DNA of 64,000 nucleotides from NCBI GenBank assembly GCA_006176705.1, contig QRFJ01000023.1:766501-830500 (forward strand), given 5' to 3'. The position numbers and the translations under genes were made by a program. How positions within the stretch are numbered: the stretch's first letter is position 1; each line of letters begins with the position of its first letter. Under the pieces are notes generated by a model. The model did no database searches, was not told where the DNA came from, and saw only the letters and a program-made list of their open reading frames with translations. Source of the DNA: Cocos nucifera (Eukaryota; Streptophyta; Magnoliopsida; Arecales; Arecaceae). Below, one piece after another: positions 31,550-42,575 of the stretch.

Positions 31550-33200
31550 ACAGGAGTATTGAGGTAACAACCCTGTGAAATTAAGAGGCACCATAATTAC
31601 AGGCAGAAGAAAGTGATAGAAAATACACCACAAAAAAGAAAAGGTAATATAACTCAGTAACAAAATGCGGGCCAATCGCAGCAGCAGCGTACGAAAGCAA
31701 ACAAAAAAGTGGCCCAACGGCAGCAGAAAAGAGAGCCGAATGCAATGTGATCGAAGATAACCATCCAGAGTGAAAATATGCAGTTAACATTCGAAATCCA
31801 TGGTCGGACGGATCTGCCGACAACAGTAGTAAGCCATAGGTGGAAACAAGAGTATAGCTGAGATCTAGGCATCTGCTGGCAGAACCAGTCGAAAGAGAGG
31901 TCAAGAAGCTGATATGGAGTCGCATGGCACAGTACATAAAAGACTTCCACTGATGCTGAAATCTGGTGCAGATAAAGCCAAAGTGAACACTACTCCACAC
32001 CGTCGTTAAAATACAAACCGCGAACAGTAACCATACGGATCCAGGATGGGGCTGCTCTAAGCTTCAGCAACTGATTTAGAAAAGCTTGTGGTAGAGTAGA
32101 GAATCCTGTGCAGCAAAGTAAGCAACGTAGCAGTAAAACTGACCTATTGTAGCTGCAGAAGATACAGTAAATAAACAGTAGCCTAGGTGGAAATGTGAAA
32201 TAGTAGCCTATGAAACCAAGCACATAAGCTACAACTGCAGCCTGTTAACATGAGACTGATGAAACACCCAGATTTCATAAAAGGAGAGTAAACCCAAATT
32301 GACATGAATCAGTGGCGGAAGGATTGAAACCATGTGCTTCATAGATTGCCAGAAAGCTGATAATAATATGTAGCACAGTATGTGCAGCAGGAATTTGACA
32401 ATAGAAGCAGCAGATGAAACATGAGAATTCCCATGAATGTAATGTCCCCAACATTGTAGAAGGAGAACCTAACTTTGGACGATATGAACTGAAAACAGGA
32501 GATGAACAAACATTGGCAGATAAGATGGTGCAAAGCAGGAAAGGATGATACATTCGTACAAAAAATATTGGTAGATGAGACGTTGAAGATGAGACATGAA
32601 GCTGTACGCAAAACGTATCGAGAATGAGAAAGGGTATAAAAATAGAAGAGACAAGAAAAGCCAAGAGAGGTGAGAAAAGGCAGCTAAATGAAGAGGAAAG
32701 AAGCGAACGAGTGAAATGCAGCAAATAAGTAAGGAACCAGGGCAAAAAAGACGTGTGTGAAGGGAGGAAGTGAATGATTTGAAAAGAGAAAGCAATAGAA
32801 GCAGAAAGAATTAGGTAGAAGGCGGAAATTTTAGAAAAAGAAGCCAAAACTTGCTTTCCACCTGATGCTACTCCCTCTTTTCTATCTTCAATTCTTACAA
32901 CAACTAATACCACTCCCTCTTTATTTTTTCGTATTTTGTCTAGCTCTTCTTCTGCCAAGAATTGCATTTCACCTTCATTTTTCCCCCATCTACTTTTCGT
33001 ACTTTTATATTTCCTATAACTCCCAGTTCTTTTTTTCCATATCCTACTTCCACTACTTCCTCTTCTGTACATTCGTTTTTAACTCCTCATTCCACTGCTC
33101 CCTCTTCTGCACTCACCTTTTTCCTTTGTTGGTTAGTGGACTATATAAATACGGTAGATCAAGAAGATCACAGAAAGCTAATGCCAAAAGAGTCGGCTTG
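31550..33200 (-). other. Long LINE 3' non-coding region
   Basis: This ~1.65-kb stretch lies between the end of RNase H and the AATAAA signal. It contains open frames up to 265 codons on the minus strand (33072-32275), but composition is biased (Phe/Leu/Ser-rich) and no family was recognised. A short internal repetition of CCACTCCCTCTT-like phrases occurs at 32865-33110. Confidence 0.5.
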
Positions 33201-33209
33201 TTGCAGAAG

Positions 33210-35056
33210 TGAACCCGGCACCAAAGGAAGACAAATCTGAGCAGAGATAATCACCTTCTTGCAAGACTTTAGCGGCCAAGTAATCAGCTAGTTGATTACT
33301 TTCTCGATGTGTATGCGACATTCTAAAACATGAAGAAGTTTGCTGCCACTCCTATAGATCTTTAAGTATAGGAATGAACATGTAACTAAATTTAGAAGGG
33401 CGGAGAATTCAAGTTATAACCATAGACGATTTGCCTTGCAACTAGATTTGGGAATCATGAAGTTGGTGTAGAGTAGTTTGCATAGGGATTCGTACACACA
33501 TATATTTGATCTTATATTTATTATTTGTTAGAAAAATTTTAGATATTTATATAGGACTAAAAAATTCAAATAATATTTTCTGACTAATTTTTTTGAATGC
33601 GGTTTTGGATTGTTTCAAATGGCATCAAAGTCGATTCAGTCCATAGCCATGTAAAATGGGGGATACTGCAACATGAATTCATTGAACTAACCACAGACCA
33701 ATCATGATATTTATTAATAAATTATAGATTTAAATTCTTAACTTGACGAGGATGTTCGAGCTTAAACAGGAGGGATTATGTGAGAATTCATGTGGTATGT
33801 ATTTAATCCGATATCAATTATTTATTAAAAAGATTTTGGATACTTATACAAGGCTGAACAATCCAAATAATATCTTCTGATTAGGCTTTTTGGGTAAGAT
33901 CTTGGATCGTTAAAATGATATTAGAGCGGATTCAGCTCATAACTTATGTGGACTAGAGGATATTATAGTATGGATTTATTAGGATGACCATAGGTTAATC
34001 ATGATATTAATAAATGGATACATAGATTTGAATCCCTAGTTAACGAGAATGCTAGCATTTAAATGGAGAAAATATGTAAGAACTTGTATGAGCATGTATT
34101 TAATCTTACATTGATTATTTACTGAAAAAAATTTTGATACTTATACAAAATTAAAAAATTTAAATAATATCTTTTAATTAATTTTATTAGATAAAGTTCT
34201 AGGTTGTTATAGTTTAAACCCCTAACCAACCACAATAAGTTCTGTAAAAGGCACAGAAGAATGATGACGTCTCTCACTGGCTAGGTGACAGTACCATAGT
34301 GATTTCTAATAACAAATCCAGCAGAAGCCCTGTGTTGGGTGATAGAAGCATCAAACTTGACTTTGAAAACTCTACAGGGAGAACTAGCCACAAAGCCAAA
34401 TTAAGTGGATAAGAAAAGCATTGCTGTTGGTGAAGGCCACCCCAGTACCTAGATGCATGTGCTATTGGACAATTCAAACTATTAAGCAAGACTAGAACGC
34501 TTGCGAGCAAGCTTAATAAAGGAGTTAAAAATATTACTATACAGACGATCATACGTGCTTGCCAAAGCAACCAAAGTACAGACGCCACTAGAGCTTTTTG
34601 AACCTGCTAAATCGTAGCATTTGATAGAAAATTTATTATAGCTGGCAGCGACAAAGGAAAAGAGTTCAAATGGCATATGTGACTAAGCTTCCTCCAGCAA
34701 TCCGCAGCAAAAGAACAAGAAATGATGTAATGCTTTGCATTTTCAGCTATTCTCGGGCACAAGTCACAAGTTATATGTTGCAGAGAAATTATACCATAAA
34801 TCGCAAGCAAAGCTTTACAAGGAAGTCTATCTCAGGTGAGCTGCCATGATGAAGTTTGAATTTTAGGGGGCAAAGGCAACTTCCAAATCCAAATAAAACT
34901 AGATTGAACAATTAATATGCAATTAAAATCTAGGTAAGAAGATAGAAATATTATGTACGATGACCTGATTAAGTTTAGTGGGTGCCAAACAATCTGATCA
35001 ACCCAAAGGCCGTATGAGATAGGAATAGAAGAAATACACAACAAAAAATCATTCAA
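33210..35056 (-). pseudogene. LINE ORF2 C-terminal region: zf-RVT and RNase H, broken
   Basis: The zf-RVT segment reads IWKLPLPPKIQT at about 34890-34855 and CDLCPRIAENAKHYIISCSF then DCWRKL at about 34770-34690. RNase H begins near 34395 in another frame (FKVKFDASITQHRASAGFVI then RNHYGTVT). After the tandem array it resumes with HPILKDL-like FIPILKDL near 33365, then RMSHTHRESNQLADYLAAKV and LQEGDYLCSDL (33320-33235). The final H..REN.LAD pattern is typical of the domain. Multiple frame changes show that it is dead. Confidence 0.75.
33485..34220. repeat. Tandem array, ~290-bp unit, about 2.5 copies
   Basis: Units start near 33485, 33775 and 34065. Each has ATGTATTTAATCYKATATYRATTATTTA, GGATACTTATACAAGGCTGA, AATAATATCTTCTGATTA, then GATTTRAATYCYTARYTTAACGAG. 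A TGGCATCAAAG/TGATATTAGAGC phrase in each unit resembles a decayed Met-tRNA primer site, but no LTR context is visible. It interrupts the LINE RNase H. Confidence 0.75.
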
Positions 35057-35104
35057 AAGAAAGATGATCCGATCCTCCCAATTTTATTAATTAACCTAAT
35101 GAAG

Positions 35105-35590
35105 ATCAAGGTTAGAAATGGATCAGATATAGATCAGATGCTAATATATTCATATTTATATTTATTTTATTTAATAAATATAGATATGAATACGGATATT
35201 AATCTGATGTAAATATATATATATATATATATATAAAATCAAATATCAGAAATATGGAAATAAGTTAGATAATTAAAATTTATGATCATAAAATCAAAAA
35301 TATTGTTAAGTGGATACTAAACCAAGTTAATAGCATGTTAATATAATCATTATTTTTCTTAAAAATTCATGTGCTATATAAAATTAAATAGAATTATAAA
35401 TAGAATCGGATATTTAGATGCTGATCAAATAGTTGCTTGTCCATATCCATATCTATTTTTCTTTAACAGATATGGATATAGATACATATATTAATCAGAT
35501 GCTCAAATTTTTATCAATATATGGATAAAATTAAATATAAAAATGGATCCAGTAAGATATTATGCAATCCACTTTCATCCCTAGAGACTA
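35105..35590. mobile_element. Probable MITE, AT-rich
   Basis: The left part (GGTTAGAAATGGATCAGATA, ATAGATATGAATACGGATATTAATC) and the right part (GATATGGATATAGATACATA, GCAATCCACTTTCATCCCTA) are roughly inverted, with a (TA)n run at 35210-35236. The GGGATGAAAGTGGATT-type right terminus is typical of palm-like genome MITEs as I recall them. No target duplication was confirmed. Confidence 0.5.
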
Positions 35591-35822
35591 TAGGAAATGG
35601 CGTGGATATGCAAAGTTTCTGATCTATATTCAATGGAGAAAAATAGATGCTGAAGTAGCTAGGAACCTCCATCTAACGTGACTATTAAGCAAGCTGTTTG
35701 TGTGGCCAAGTTTTTCACCACTCCATGATATGATATAATAATGTGGCTATTAATAAAAATAAACATCTCTCTCTCTCTCTCTTTAAGATGGATTGTTCAC
35801 ATTTTTCTGATACAAATACATC

Positions 35823-36139
35823 TGTTGCGGCCAATCTCCAAAATGCATATATCGTCGAAGAAGAGTACCTGCAAATCAAGTCCATACTGGCCGGAGTTAT
35901 TTTTGGTGGGAACCTTTTGATGCCTAAGTCAGTAGGAGGTTGATGAATAGGATAGTTAAAATAGAATTAGATAGAGTCTAGCCCAGAATTTTCTTACCAA
36001 AGTACTTGATTTATCTCCTTTTTATAGGTCAATGGATTAGTAACTATTTGTAATGGTTAGATGTCATGGATCCCGCTTATTCTGGCATTAAGTGAACAAT
36101 TAATGCTCATTATATGATCATGGAGAGACCGTTACATAC
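35823..36139 (-). repeat. Family B LTR, left part of interrupted copy
   Basis: It begins TGTTGCGGCCAATCTCC, homologous to 25686-25990. The nested element enters after CCGTTACATAC; CATAC (36135-36139) is the left target duplication. Confidence 0.8.
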
Positions 36140-37036
36140 TATTGGTGCAGAATCTGATTGACGTCGGATTGAGCTGGAGTGGAGGAGGATGAGGTCGCCG
36201 TCGGAAACCTGCAAAATAAAGTTTCATCCAAAGTCGATGGTGATGGCTATGGCAGAACCCTCCGATGATCAAGTTACCTCTTCTAGCCAATAGAAATGGA
36301 GTGCTCAGGAATGAGAAGTGAGCCTTGAGCTTTAGAGGAGAGAGAAGAGCTTAGAGAAAATATATCTGAAGGATCCCTTTTATAGATGGAGCTTGATTGA
36401 TGATGACGGCCATACCGTCTGGTGGCGGGCCGCTCGAGGCTGCGTGAGATTTGGTGCGGAGAGGATGGCATCATCAGACCGATAGTGATAGCCACACCGT
36501 CCGATAGTGGTGGGCCGCTCGAGGTTTGGCAGAGTCAGTCATGGAGAGAGGCACCGTTTGTAGCATCGTCTGTGGTAGACTGATGGTGATTGTTCGTCTA
36601 GATTTAATAGTCGTGGCTCTGAGAAAGCAGGCATTGATTGGTGGACTTCGGCATGTATCAATTCTAGAGGAGTTTGGACTCCTGAAGGAGTTCGATCGAA
36701 GGAAAAGCTCGGAAGGAGTTCGACTCCTATAGGAGTTCGATCGAAGAAAAAACTTGGAAGGAGTTCGGCTCCTGTAGGCGTCTGGTTGGAAGAGCGTGGA
36801 GGAAGTTTGGCTCTCGTGGGCATCTGGTTGGAGGAGTGCAAAGGAAGTTCGACTCTCGCGAAAGTCCGACTGAAGCTCGATCGCTGAGAAGTTCGAAAGG
36901 GACTCGACCGCTGAGGAGTTCGACCGACTGAAGGAATTCGGCTAAGGCCTGACCGCTGGAACTCTTTTATGGTTATCGATTGTATTAGGCTGAGCATCGA
37001 ACTGGACTTTAGTAGGAGCGGGGTTTATCTCCAATA
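36140..37036 (-). repeat. 3' LTR of nested family A element, 897 bp
   Basis: It begins TATTGGTGCAG (TG decayed to TA) and ends CTCCAATA. A TATA box on its strand (TATAAAAG) lies at 36384-36377. About four 45-bp units occur at 36668-36790. It is similar end to end to 41261-42155. Confidence 0.9.
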
Positions 37037-37052
37037 ATAGTCCCCCCCACTT
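37037..37052 (-). promoter_or_regulatory. Polypurine tract of nested family A element
   Basis: The minus strand reads AAGTGGGGGGGACTAT directly before the 3' LTR. It matches 9141-9156 of the other family A copy. Confidence 0.8.
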
Positions 37053-37129
37053 CCGAGTTCGAGACTCGAAGGAAGGGAGTGCAGAAAAAGTGATTGTCGA
37101 AGTCCTCTTCTGGGCTCTGTGCTAGTTCA

Positions 37130-39270
37130 GGTTAAAGCTCGCAAGAGATCTCATCTCCAACCGAGACTGACTCAAGGGAGATCCTATCTCCTGTAGTCGA
37201 GGTTGAAGCTCGGGGGAGATCTTATCTCCTACAGCTGAGGTTAAAGATTGAGCTTGAGAGAGATCTTAACTCCAGTCGAGGTTGAAGCTCGGTCGCTCGA
37301 AAGAGATCTTATGTCTAGCCAAGGTTGGCACGGTTGCTTGGAAGAGATCTTATCTCTTGCCGAGGTTGGTCCAATCGCTTGGGGGAGATCTTATCTTCTG
37401 TAGTCGAGGTTGGAGTTCGATCGCTCGGAAGAGATCTTATCTCTAGTCGAGATTGGCACGGTCGCTCGAGAGAGATCTTATCTCTCGTCGAGGTTGGTCC
37501 GATCGCTCAAAGGAGATCTTATCTTCTATAGTCGAGGTTGATATGGGTGCTCGAAGGAGATCTTATCTCCTACAGTCGAAGTTGATACAAGCGCTCGGAG
37601 GAGATCTTATCTCCTGCAGTCGAGGTTGACCCGATCGCTCGAGGAGATCTTATCTCCTGTAGCCGAGGTTGATACGGACGCTCGGAGGAGATCTTATCTC
37701 CTGTAGCTGAGGTTGATACGAACGCTCGGGGAGATCTTATCTTCTAAAGTTGAGGTTGGAGCTCGATCGCTCGGGAGAGATCTTATCTCTGGCTGAGGTT
37801 GACTCGGTCGCTCGGGAGAGATCTTATCTCTATCTGAGGTTGGCATGGTCGCTCGGAAGAGATCTTATCTCTCGTCGAGGTTGGCCCCGATCACTCGGAG
37901 GAGATCTTATCTCCTGCAGTCGAGGTTGATATGAAATGCTCGGAGGAGATTTTATCTCCTACAGTCGAGGTTGATATGGATGCTCGGGGAAGATCTTATC
38001 TCCTACAGCCGAGGTTGGCCCAGTCGCTCGAAAAAGATCTTATCTCCTATAGCCGAGGTTGATATGGCGCTCGGAGGAGATCTTATCTCCTACAGTCGAG
38101 GTCGGCCTGATCGCTTGGGGGAGATCTCATCTCCTACAGTCAAGGTTGGCTCGAGTGCTCAGGGGAGATCTTATCTCCTGCAGTCAAGGTTGATACGGAT
38201 GCTCGAAGAAGATCTTATCTTCTGTAGTCGAGGTCGTTTTCGATTGCTCGAGAGAGATCTTATCTCCTACAGTTGAGGTTGATACGGGCACCTCAGGGGA
38301 GATCTTATCTCCTGCAGTCGAGGTTGGCCCGATTGCTCGGGGGAAAATCTTATCTTCTACAGTCGAGGTTGGCCCAAGTGCTCGAAAAAAAATCTTATAT
38401 CCTACAATCGAGGTTGATATGGGCGCTCAGGGAAGATCTTATCTCCTGCAGTCGAGATCGGCTCGATCTCTCGGGGGAGATCTTATCTCTCGTCAAGGTT
38501 GGCCTGTGCACTCGGAGGAGATCTTATCTCCTGCAGCCGAGATTGATACGGACACTTGAGGAAGATCTTATCTCCTATAGTCCGAGGTCGATCCGGTCGC
38601 TCGGAGAAAATCTTATCTTTTGCAACCAAGGTTGATATGGGCGCTCGAGGGAGATCTTATTTTCTACAGTCAAGATTGGTCCGATCGCTCAAAGGAGATC
38701 TTATCTCCTACAGTCGAGATCGGCCCGATTGCTCGAAAAAGATTTTATCTTCTGCAGTCGAGGTTGATACGGACGCTCGAAGGAGATCTTATCTTCTGCA
38801 GTCGAGGTTGAAATGGTCCGCTCGGAAGAGATCTTATCTCTAGCCGAGGTTGGCGCGGTCGCTCGAGAGAAATCTTATCTTTAGCCGAGGTTGACTTGGA
38901 CGCTCGGAAGAGATCTTATCTCTAGCTGAAGTTGGCTCAGTCGCTCGAGAGAGATCTTATCTCTGACCTTGGTTGAAGCTCGGGAGAGATCTTATCTCTT
39001 GCAGTCGAGGTTGGCTCAATCGCTCGGGAGAGATCTTATCTCTAACCAAGGTTGACTCGGTTGCTCAGGAGAGATCTTATCTCTGATCGAGGTTGACACG
39101 GTCGCTCGAAAGAGATCTTATCTTTAGTCGAGGTTGACACGGGCGCTCCGAAGAGATCTTATCTCTAATCAAGATTGAAGCTCGATCGCTCGAAAAAGAT
39201 CTTATCTCTAGCTGAGGTTGGCACGATCACTTGAAAGAGATCTTATCTCTAGCCGAGGTTGAAGGACTTT
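37130..39270 (-). repeat. Large tandem array, 41-46-bp unit, roughly 48 copies
   Basis: The unit is GAGATCTTATCTCCTGCAGT + CGAGGTTGATACGGGCGCTCGGAG. A shorter variant lacks CCTGCAGT. Almost every unit has the palindrome GGAGAT-CTT-ATCTCC. Variants cluster: units with TCTCTAGCC are at the two ends and TCTCCTGCAG units in the middle. It is the reverse complement of the small array at 8790-9080. Open frames through it are repeat artefacts. Confidence 0.9.
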
Positions 39271-39414
39271 GACCGGCTCATATTAGGACGAGATTCTCCT
39301 TCTATTTCTAACACGACTATTATTGACTGCTTCTTTTCTGTCATCACGTAGTTTTTGCACCAAGAAATAATATTATTGAAATGGAAGAATTTTATTGAAA
39401 AAAAGTTACTGGTA

Positions 39415-39640
39415 GTGCATCCCCAAATTTTTTATATTTTAAGATCATGGGAGCGTTGTTCCTCCAAGTTTCTTCAAGCGATAAGCTCTAGGCCAAATGA
39501 CCTCCTCTATCTCATGCTGGCCTTCTCAATTTGGGGCGAGCTCCTCTTGGCTTTGATGCTAGGAGATGACGGATCGCCGAAGTACCAAGCTCCTCCTAGA
39601 CATGGCATCGATGATACGGGAGGCGACCGATCTTTCTATT
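39415..39640 (-). pseudogene. Integrase C-terminal scrap of nested family A element
   Basis: The minus-strand translation (LVLRRSVIS, EELAPN-stop-EGQHEIEEVI, RAYRLKKLGGTTL) lines up with the end of integrase in the other copy (LVLRRATISQP, LNWEDPYEVEEVV, TYRLKELRGTTLL at 7690-7840). Only the GPY/F tail remains; everything upstream to gag is deleted. Confidence 0.75.
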
Positions 39641-39714
39641 ATTCCTCCGTCATTGGTGGTTCTGGCTATGGTAGCACCCTCGATCGATCTTCTCCTACTT
39701 CTGACTAACGTCTG

Positions 39715-41140
39715 AAGAACCGATCCAACTGACCTCTCCTAATGAGCTCCTCGATTTTATCTTAAAGCTGAATGCATTCTTCAGTGTCGTGGCCATGATC
39801 ACGATGGTAGAGACAGTACTTACTTCGATCGTTCTTATTTAGGGAAGATTGTAATTCTTCTGATCTTAGCAGCTGATTTCTAATTTCTATCAGAACTTGA
39901 GCCTTAGAAGCATTGGGGGGCATAGTTGTGAAACCTTCCAGGAGGAAGATTCTTTGTGCCCATTTATCGGGGCTTCCTTGATGGCGAGCTCGAGGAGTTC
40001 AGACTCGCTGGCATTCGAAGGGAGTCCGTGAGCGCGGTCGAACTTTACTCGATCCTCCATCGATGGTAGGTCTATTGTACTCGTTTGCCTGCTGCTCTCC
40101 TAAGGCTTCTTCGTTCTTCAACTTGAAGGCTTCTTCTGCATGGGCATATCCCTCGGTCCGAGCTAGCAGATCGACGAAGTTCCTGGGATATTTCTTCTCC
40201 AAAAAAAATAGCAAATCATTCTTCTGAAGGCCACTCTTGAGAGCGGCCATAGCGACTGACTGGTCCAGATTCTGAACCTCCAATGTCGTAGCGTGAAATC
40301 GGATAACATAAGTTTGGATGGATTCTCTCTGCTTCTTCTTGACATTCATCAGAGAATCCAAACCTCGGCATGGACGTCGACTGCTGACGAAGTAAGCCAC
40401 GAACTGATGGCTCATCTGATAAAAAAAAAAAGATCGTACTTGACTTCAACATCGAGTATCAGTTTCTTGCTGCTCCCTTTAAGATAGACGGAAAGGCTCG
40501 GCATAATATGACGTCTGGTGCACCATAGAGTAGCATCATGATCCGGAAGGCCTCTAGATGATCAACTAGATCAGAAGTTCCATCATAGCTTTCAAATTAA
40601 GGAAGCTCAAAATTCAACGGAATGGACTCTTATATAATTTGGAGGGAGAAAGGAGGATCAGTACGAACGTTGTCAAGGTGAGCTGGAGCAACGTGGTCGA
40701 GCTCCTCAATCCGTCGGTCCATGTCCCACAGTCTTTGATCGAAGGCATCATCTTGGTTGCAGATCTTGGATGATTTTTAGCTACAAATAGGGAAGATCTC
40801 CTTCAGAGAAAAATCATGATCCGAACATGGATCCTCTACTCTCTATTTTTTCTTTTCAGGAGCGATGAGTACGCTGGCCCGAGTACTCTTCTTTGGGGTC
40901 GATTTTCGACATCCTGATGGTGAATTTTCTGATGGAGTCGCCGTCGGAGGCTGTTGCATGGTCTGTATCATCTTGACGAGGCTACGAACCTGCTAGACCA
41001 ACCGGTTGAACTACTTCGTATCTACCATGGGTACAGGTGGAACCCAAGTTGTCGAACTTGAAGCAAAAGCAGATGAATTTGGATGGGATCGGATCATCGA
41101 GGCTGTCGATCGCCAGGTCGAAGCTTTCCTAGGAGGCATT
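39715..41140 (-). pseudogene. Gag of nested family A element (capsid and zinc knuckle)
   Basis: The start is near 41140 (MPPRKASTWRSTASMIRSHP). The capsid follows: SYDGTSDLVDHLEAFRIMML near 40580, ILCRAFPSILKGAAR near 40500, then, after a stop and frame changes, VAYFVSSRRPC, YVIRFHATTLEVQNLDQSVA (40310-40250), LKSGLQKNDLLFFLEKKYP and FVDLLARTEGYAHAEEAFKL (40180-40115). A knuckle CLYHRDHGHDTEEC is at about 39830-39785. This is the usual Tat-lineage gag layout. The longest open frame is 138 codons (40415-39999). The protein would package RNA; this copy is broken in at least three places. Confidence 0.85.
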
Positions 41141-41234
41141 TTCTCTCAAAAAAACTCTGAAGAGAAAGAAGAAAGATATCTAGAGAGAGATCGTCGTTGA
41201 ACACTTCTTTAAGAATAAGAGAACCTCAAGAATA

Positions 41235-41260
41235 GAGGATCCTTCCTCTAGCGTCAATTC
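41235..41260 (-). promoter_or_regulatory. Candidate primer-binding site of nested family A element
   Basis: On the minus strand TTGACGCTAGAGGAAGG follows the 5' LTR end by about three bases. Position and the resemblance to TTGGCG-type primer sites support it; the tRNA is not identified. Confidence 0.5.
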
Positions 41261-42155
41261 TGTTGGTGTAGAATCTGATTGATGCTAGATCAAGCTAGAG
41301 TGGAGGAGGATGAGGTTGCCGTCGGAGATCTACAAAATAAAGTTCCATTCGAAGTCGATGGTGGTGGCTCCGACAGAATCTTCCGACAATCAAGTCAGCT
41401 CTTCTGACCAACAGAAATAGAGTGCTCAAGAATGAGAAGTGAGCCTTGAGCTTTAGAGGAGAGAGAAGAGCTTAGAGAAAATATATCTGGAGGGTTTTTT
41501 TTATAGATGGAGCTTGATTGATGGTAACGATCATTCCGCTTGATGGCGGACCGCTCGAGGCTACATGGGATTTATTGCGGAGAGGATAGCATTGTCAGAT
41601 CGATAGTAACAGCCATACCATCCGATAGTGGTGGGCCGCTTGAGATCTGACGGAGTCAGTCACGGAGGGGTGCCACCTATAGCATCGCTTGTGGCAGACT
41701 GATGGTGATCGCTCATCCAGATTTAATAGCCATGGCTCTGAGAAAGTAGGCATTGATTGGTGGACTTCGACATGTATCAATTCTAGAGAAGTTCAGACTC
41801 TTGAAGGAGTTCGATCGAAGGAGAAGCTTGGAAGGAGTTCAGCTCCTATAGGAGTTCGATCGAAGGAAAAGCTTGGAAGGAGTTTGGCTCCTATAGGCAT
41901 CTAGCTGGAAGAGCGCAGAGGGAGTTCGTCTCTTATGGGCATTTGGCTGGAGGAGTGCGGAGGAAGTTCGGCTCTCGCGGGAGTCCGACTGAAGCTCGAC
42001 CACTGAGAAGTTCGAAAGAAACTTGATCGCTGAGGAGTTCGGTCGGTTGAAGGTGTTTGGCTAAGGTCCGATTGCTGGGACTCTTCCATGGCTACCGATT
42101 GCATTAGGCTGAGCATCGGACTGAACTTCGGCAGGAGCAGGATTTATTCCCAACA
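41261..42155 (-). repeat. 5' LTR of nested family A element, 895 bp
   Basis: It has intact ends TGTTGGTGTAGAATC and TTATTCCCAACA. A TATA box on its strand lies at about 41504-41495. It is the better preserved LTR of the pair. Confidence 0.9.
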
Positions 42156-42575
42156 CATACGTTATACATCGAGAATATAGATCATGCTGACTATATATCG
42201 ATCATATCAATCATATGTCGGCATTCGATAGGAGTCATTTCGTTTGAAAAGTCAGTCGAGAGTTATCAATCATCAGTCAAGAGGTTGTCGATTGAAAGTC
42301 AGTAAACTGATCGACAGTCAGTTGAAGAGAGCCGACTATTGGTCGGTGAGCCGATCGATAGTAGGTTGCTCGAAGGATTTGTTGATTATATGTCGGGCGC
42401 TAGACTAGTCAAAAGTTGGTTGAGAATTATCTGTCCAACTTATTATGGTCTATAGTCATTCGAAAATCTATTATGGCCAATGTTTAGTTGGTAGCGCTGA
42501 TCAATAGTCGGTGAAACTGACTATTAGTTGTCGTTCAGATGCCAAATCGGGATAGCAGAGTTAATGAGTCCAATA
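42156..42575 (-). repeat. Family B LTR, right part of interrupted copy
   Basis: It starts with the duplicated CATAC, continues GTTATACATCGAGAAT as in the other family B LTRs, and ends TGAGTCCAATA. The next bases GTTGCCCCCTACTCTC are the reverse complement of the polypurine tract. Confidence 0.8.

Larger units (their letters stand above)
31493..35080 (-). mobile_element. LINE (L1-type) 3' part with poly-A tail, interrupted by a tandem array
   Basis: On the minus strand: zinc-binding RT tail (35050-34610), RNase H (34480-34240 and 33480-33210), a long 3' region (33200-31501), then polyadenylation signal AATAAA (31527-31522) followed about 25 bases later by an A8 run (31500-31493). The RT core is absent, fitting a 5'-truncated LINE. 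A ~290-bp-unit tandem array (33485-34220) splits the RNase H domain. No target duplication was found. Confidence 0.7.
36140..42155 (-). mobile_element. Family A non-autonomous element (LTR-gag-array-LTR), 6016 bp, nested
   Basis: Two LTRs in direct orientation (36140-37036 and 41261-42155) are bounded by a perfect 5-bp duplication CATAC (36135-36139, 42156-42160). On the minus strand: 5' LTR, candidate primer site, gag, a short integrase C-terminal scrap, a large tandem array, polypurine tract, 3' LTR. RT, RNase H and most of integrase are deleted. The LTRs, arrays and integrase tail match the family A copy at 4692-11669, so that family could have supplied enzymes in trans. Confidence 0.9.

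Noticed and set aside
32275..33072. Minus-strand open frame of 265 codons
   Set aside because: Phe/Leu/Ser-rich composition, no recognised domain, and it lies in the LINE 3' region past the end of RNase H.
33600..34040. TGGTATCAGAGC-like phrase suggesting a primer-binding site and an LTR element
   Set aside because: It recurs in successive tandem units and has no LTR ends around it.
37130..39270. Regularly spaced palindromic repeats that look like a CRISPR array
   Set aside because: Eukaryotic DNA, units directly abutting without unique spacers, no cas genes, and the array lies within a defined LTR element.
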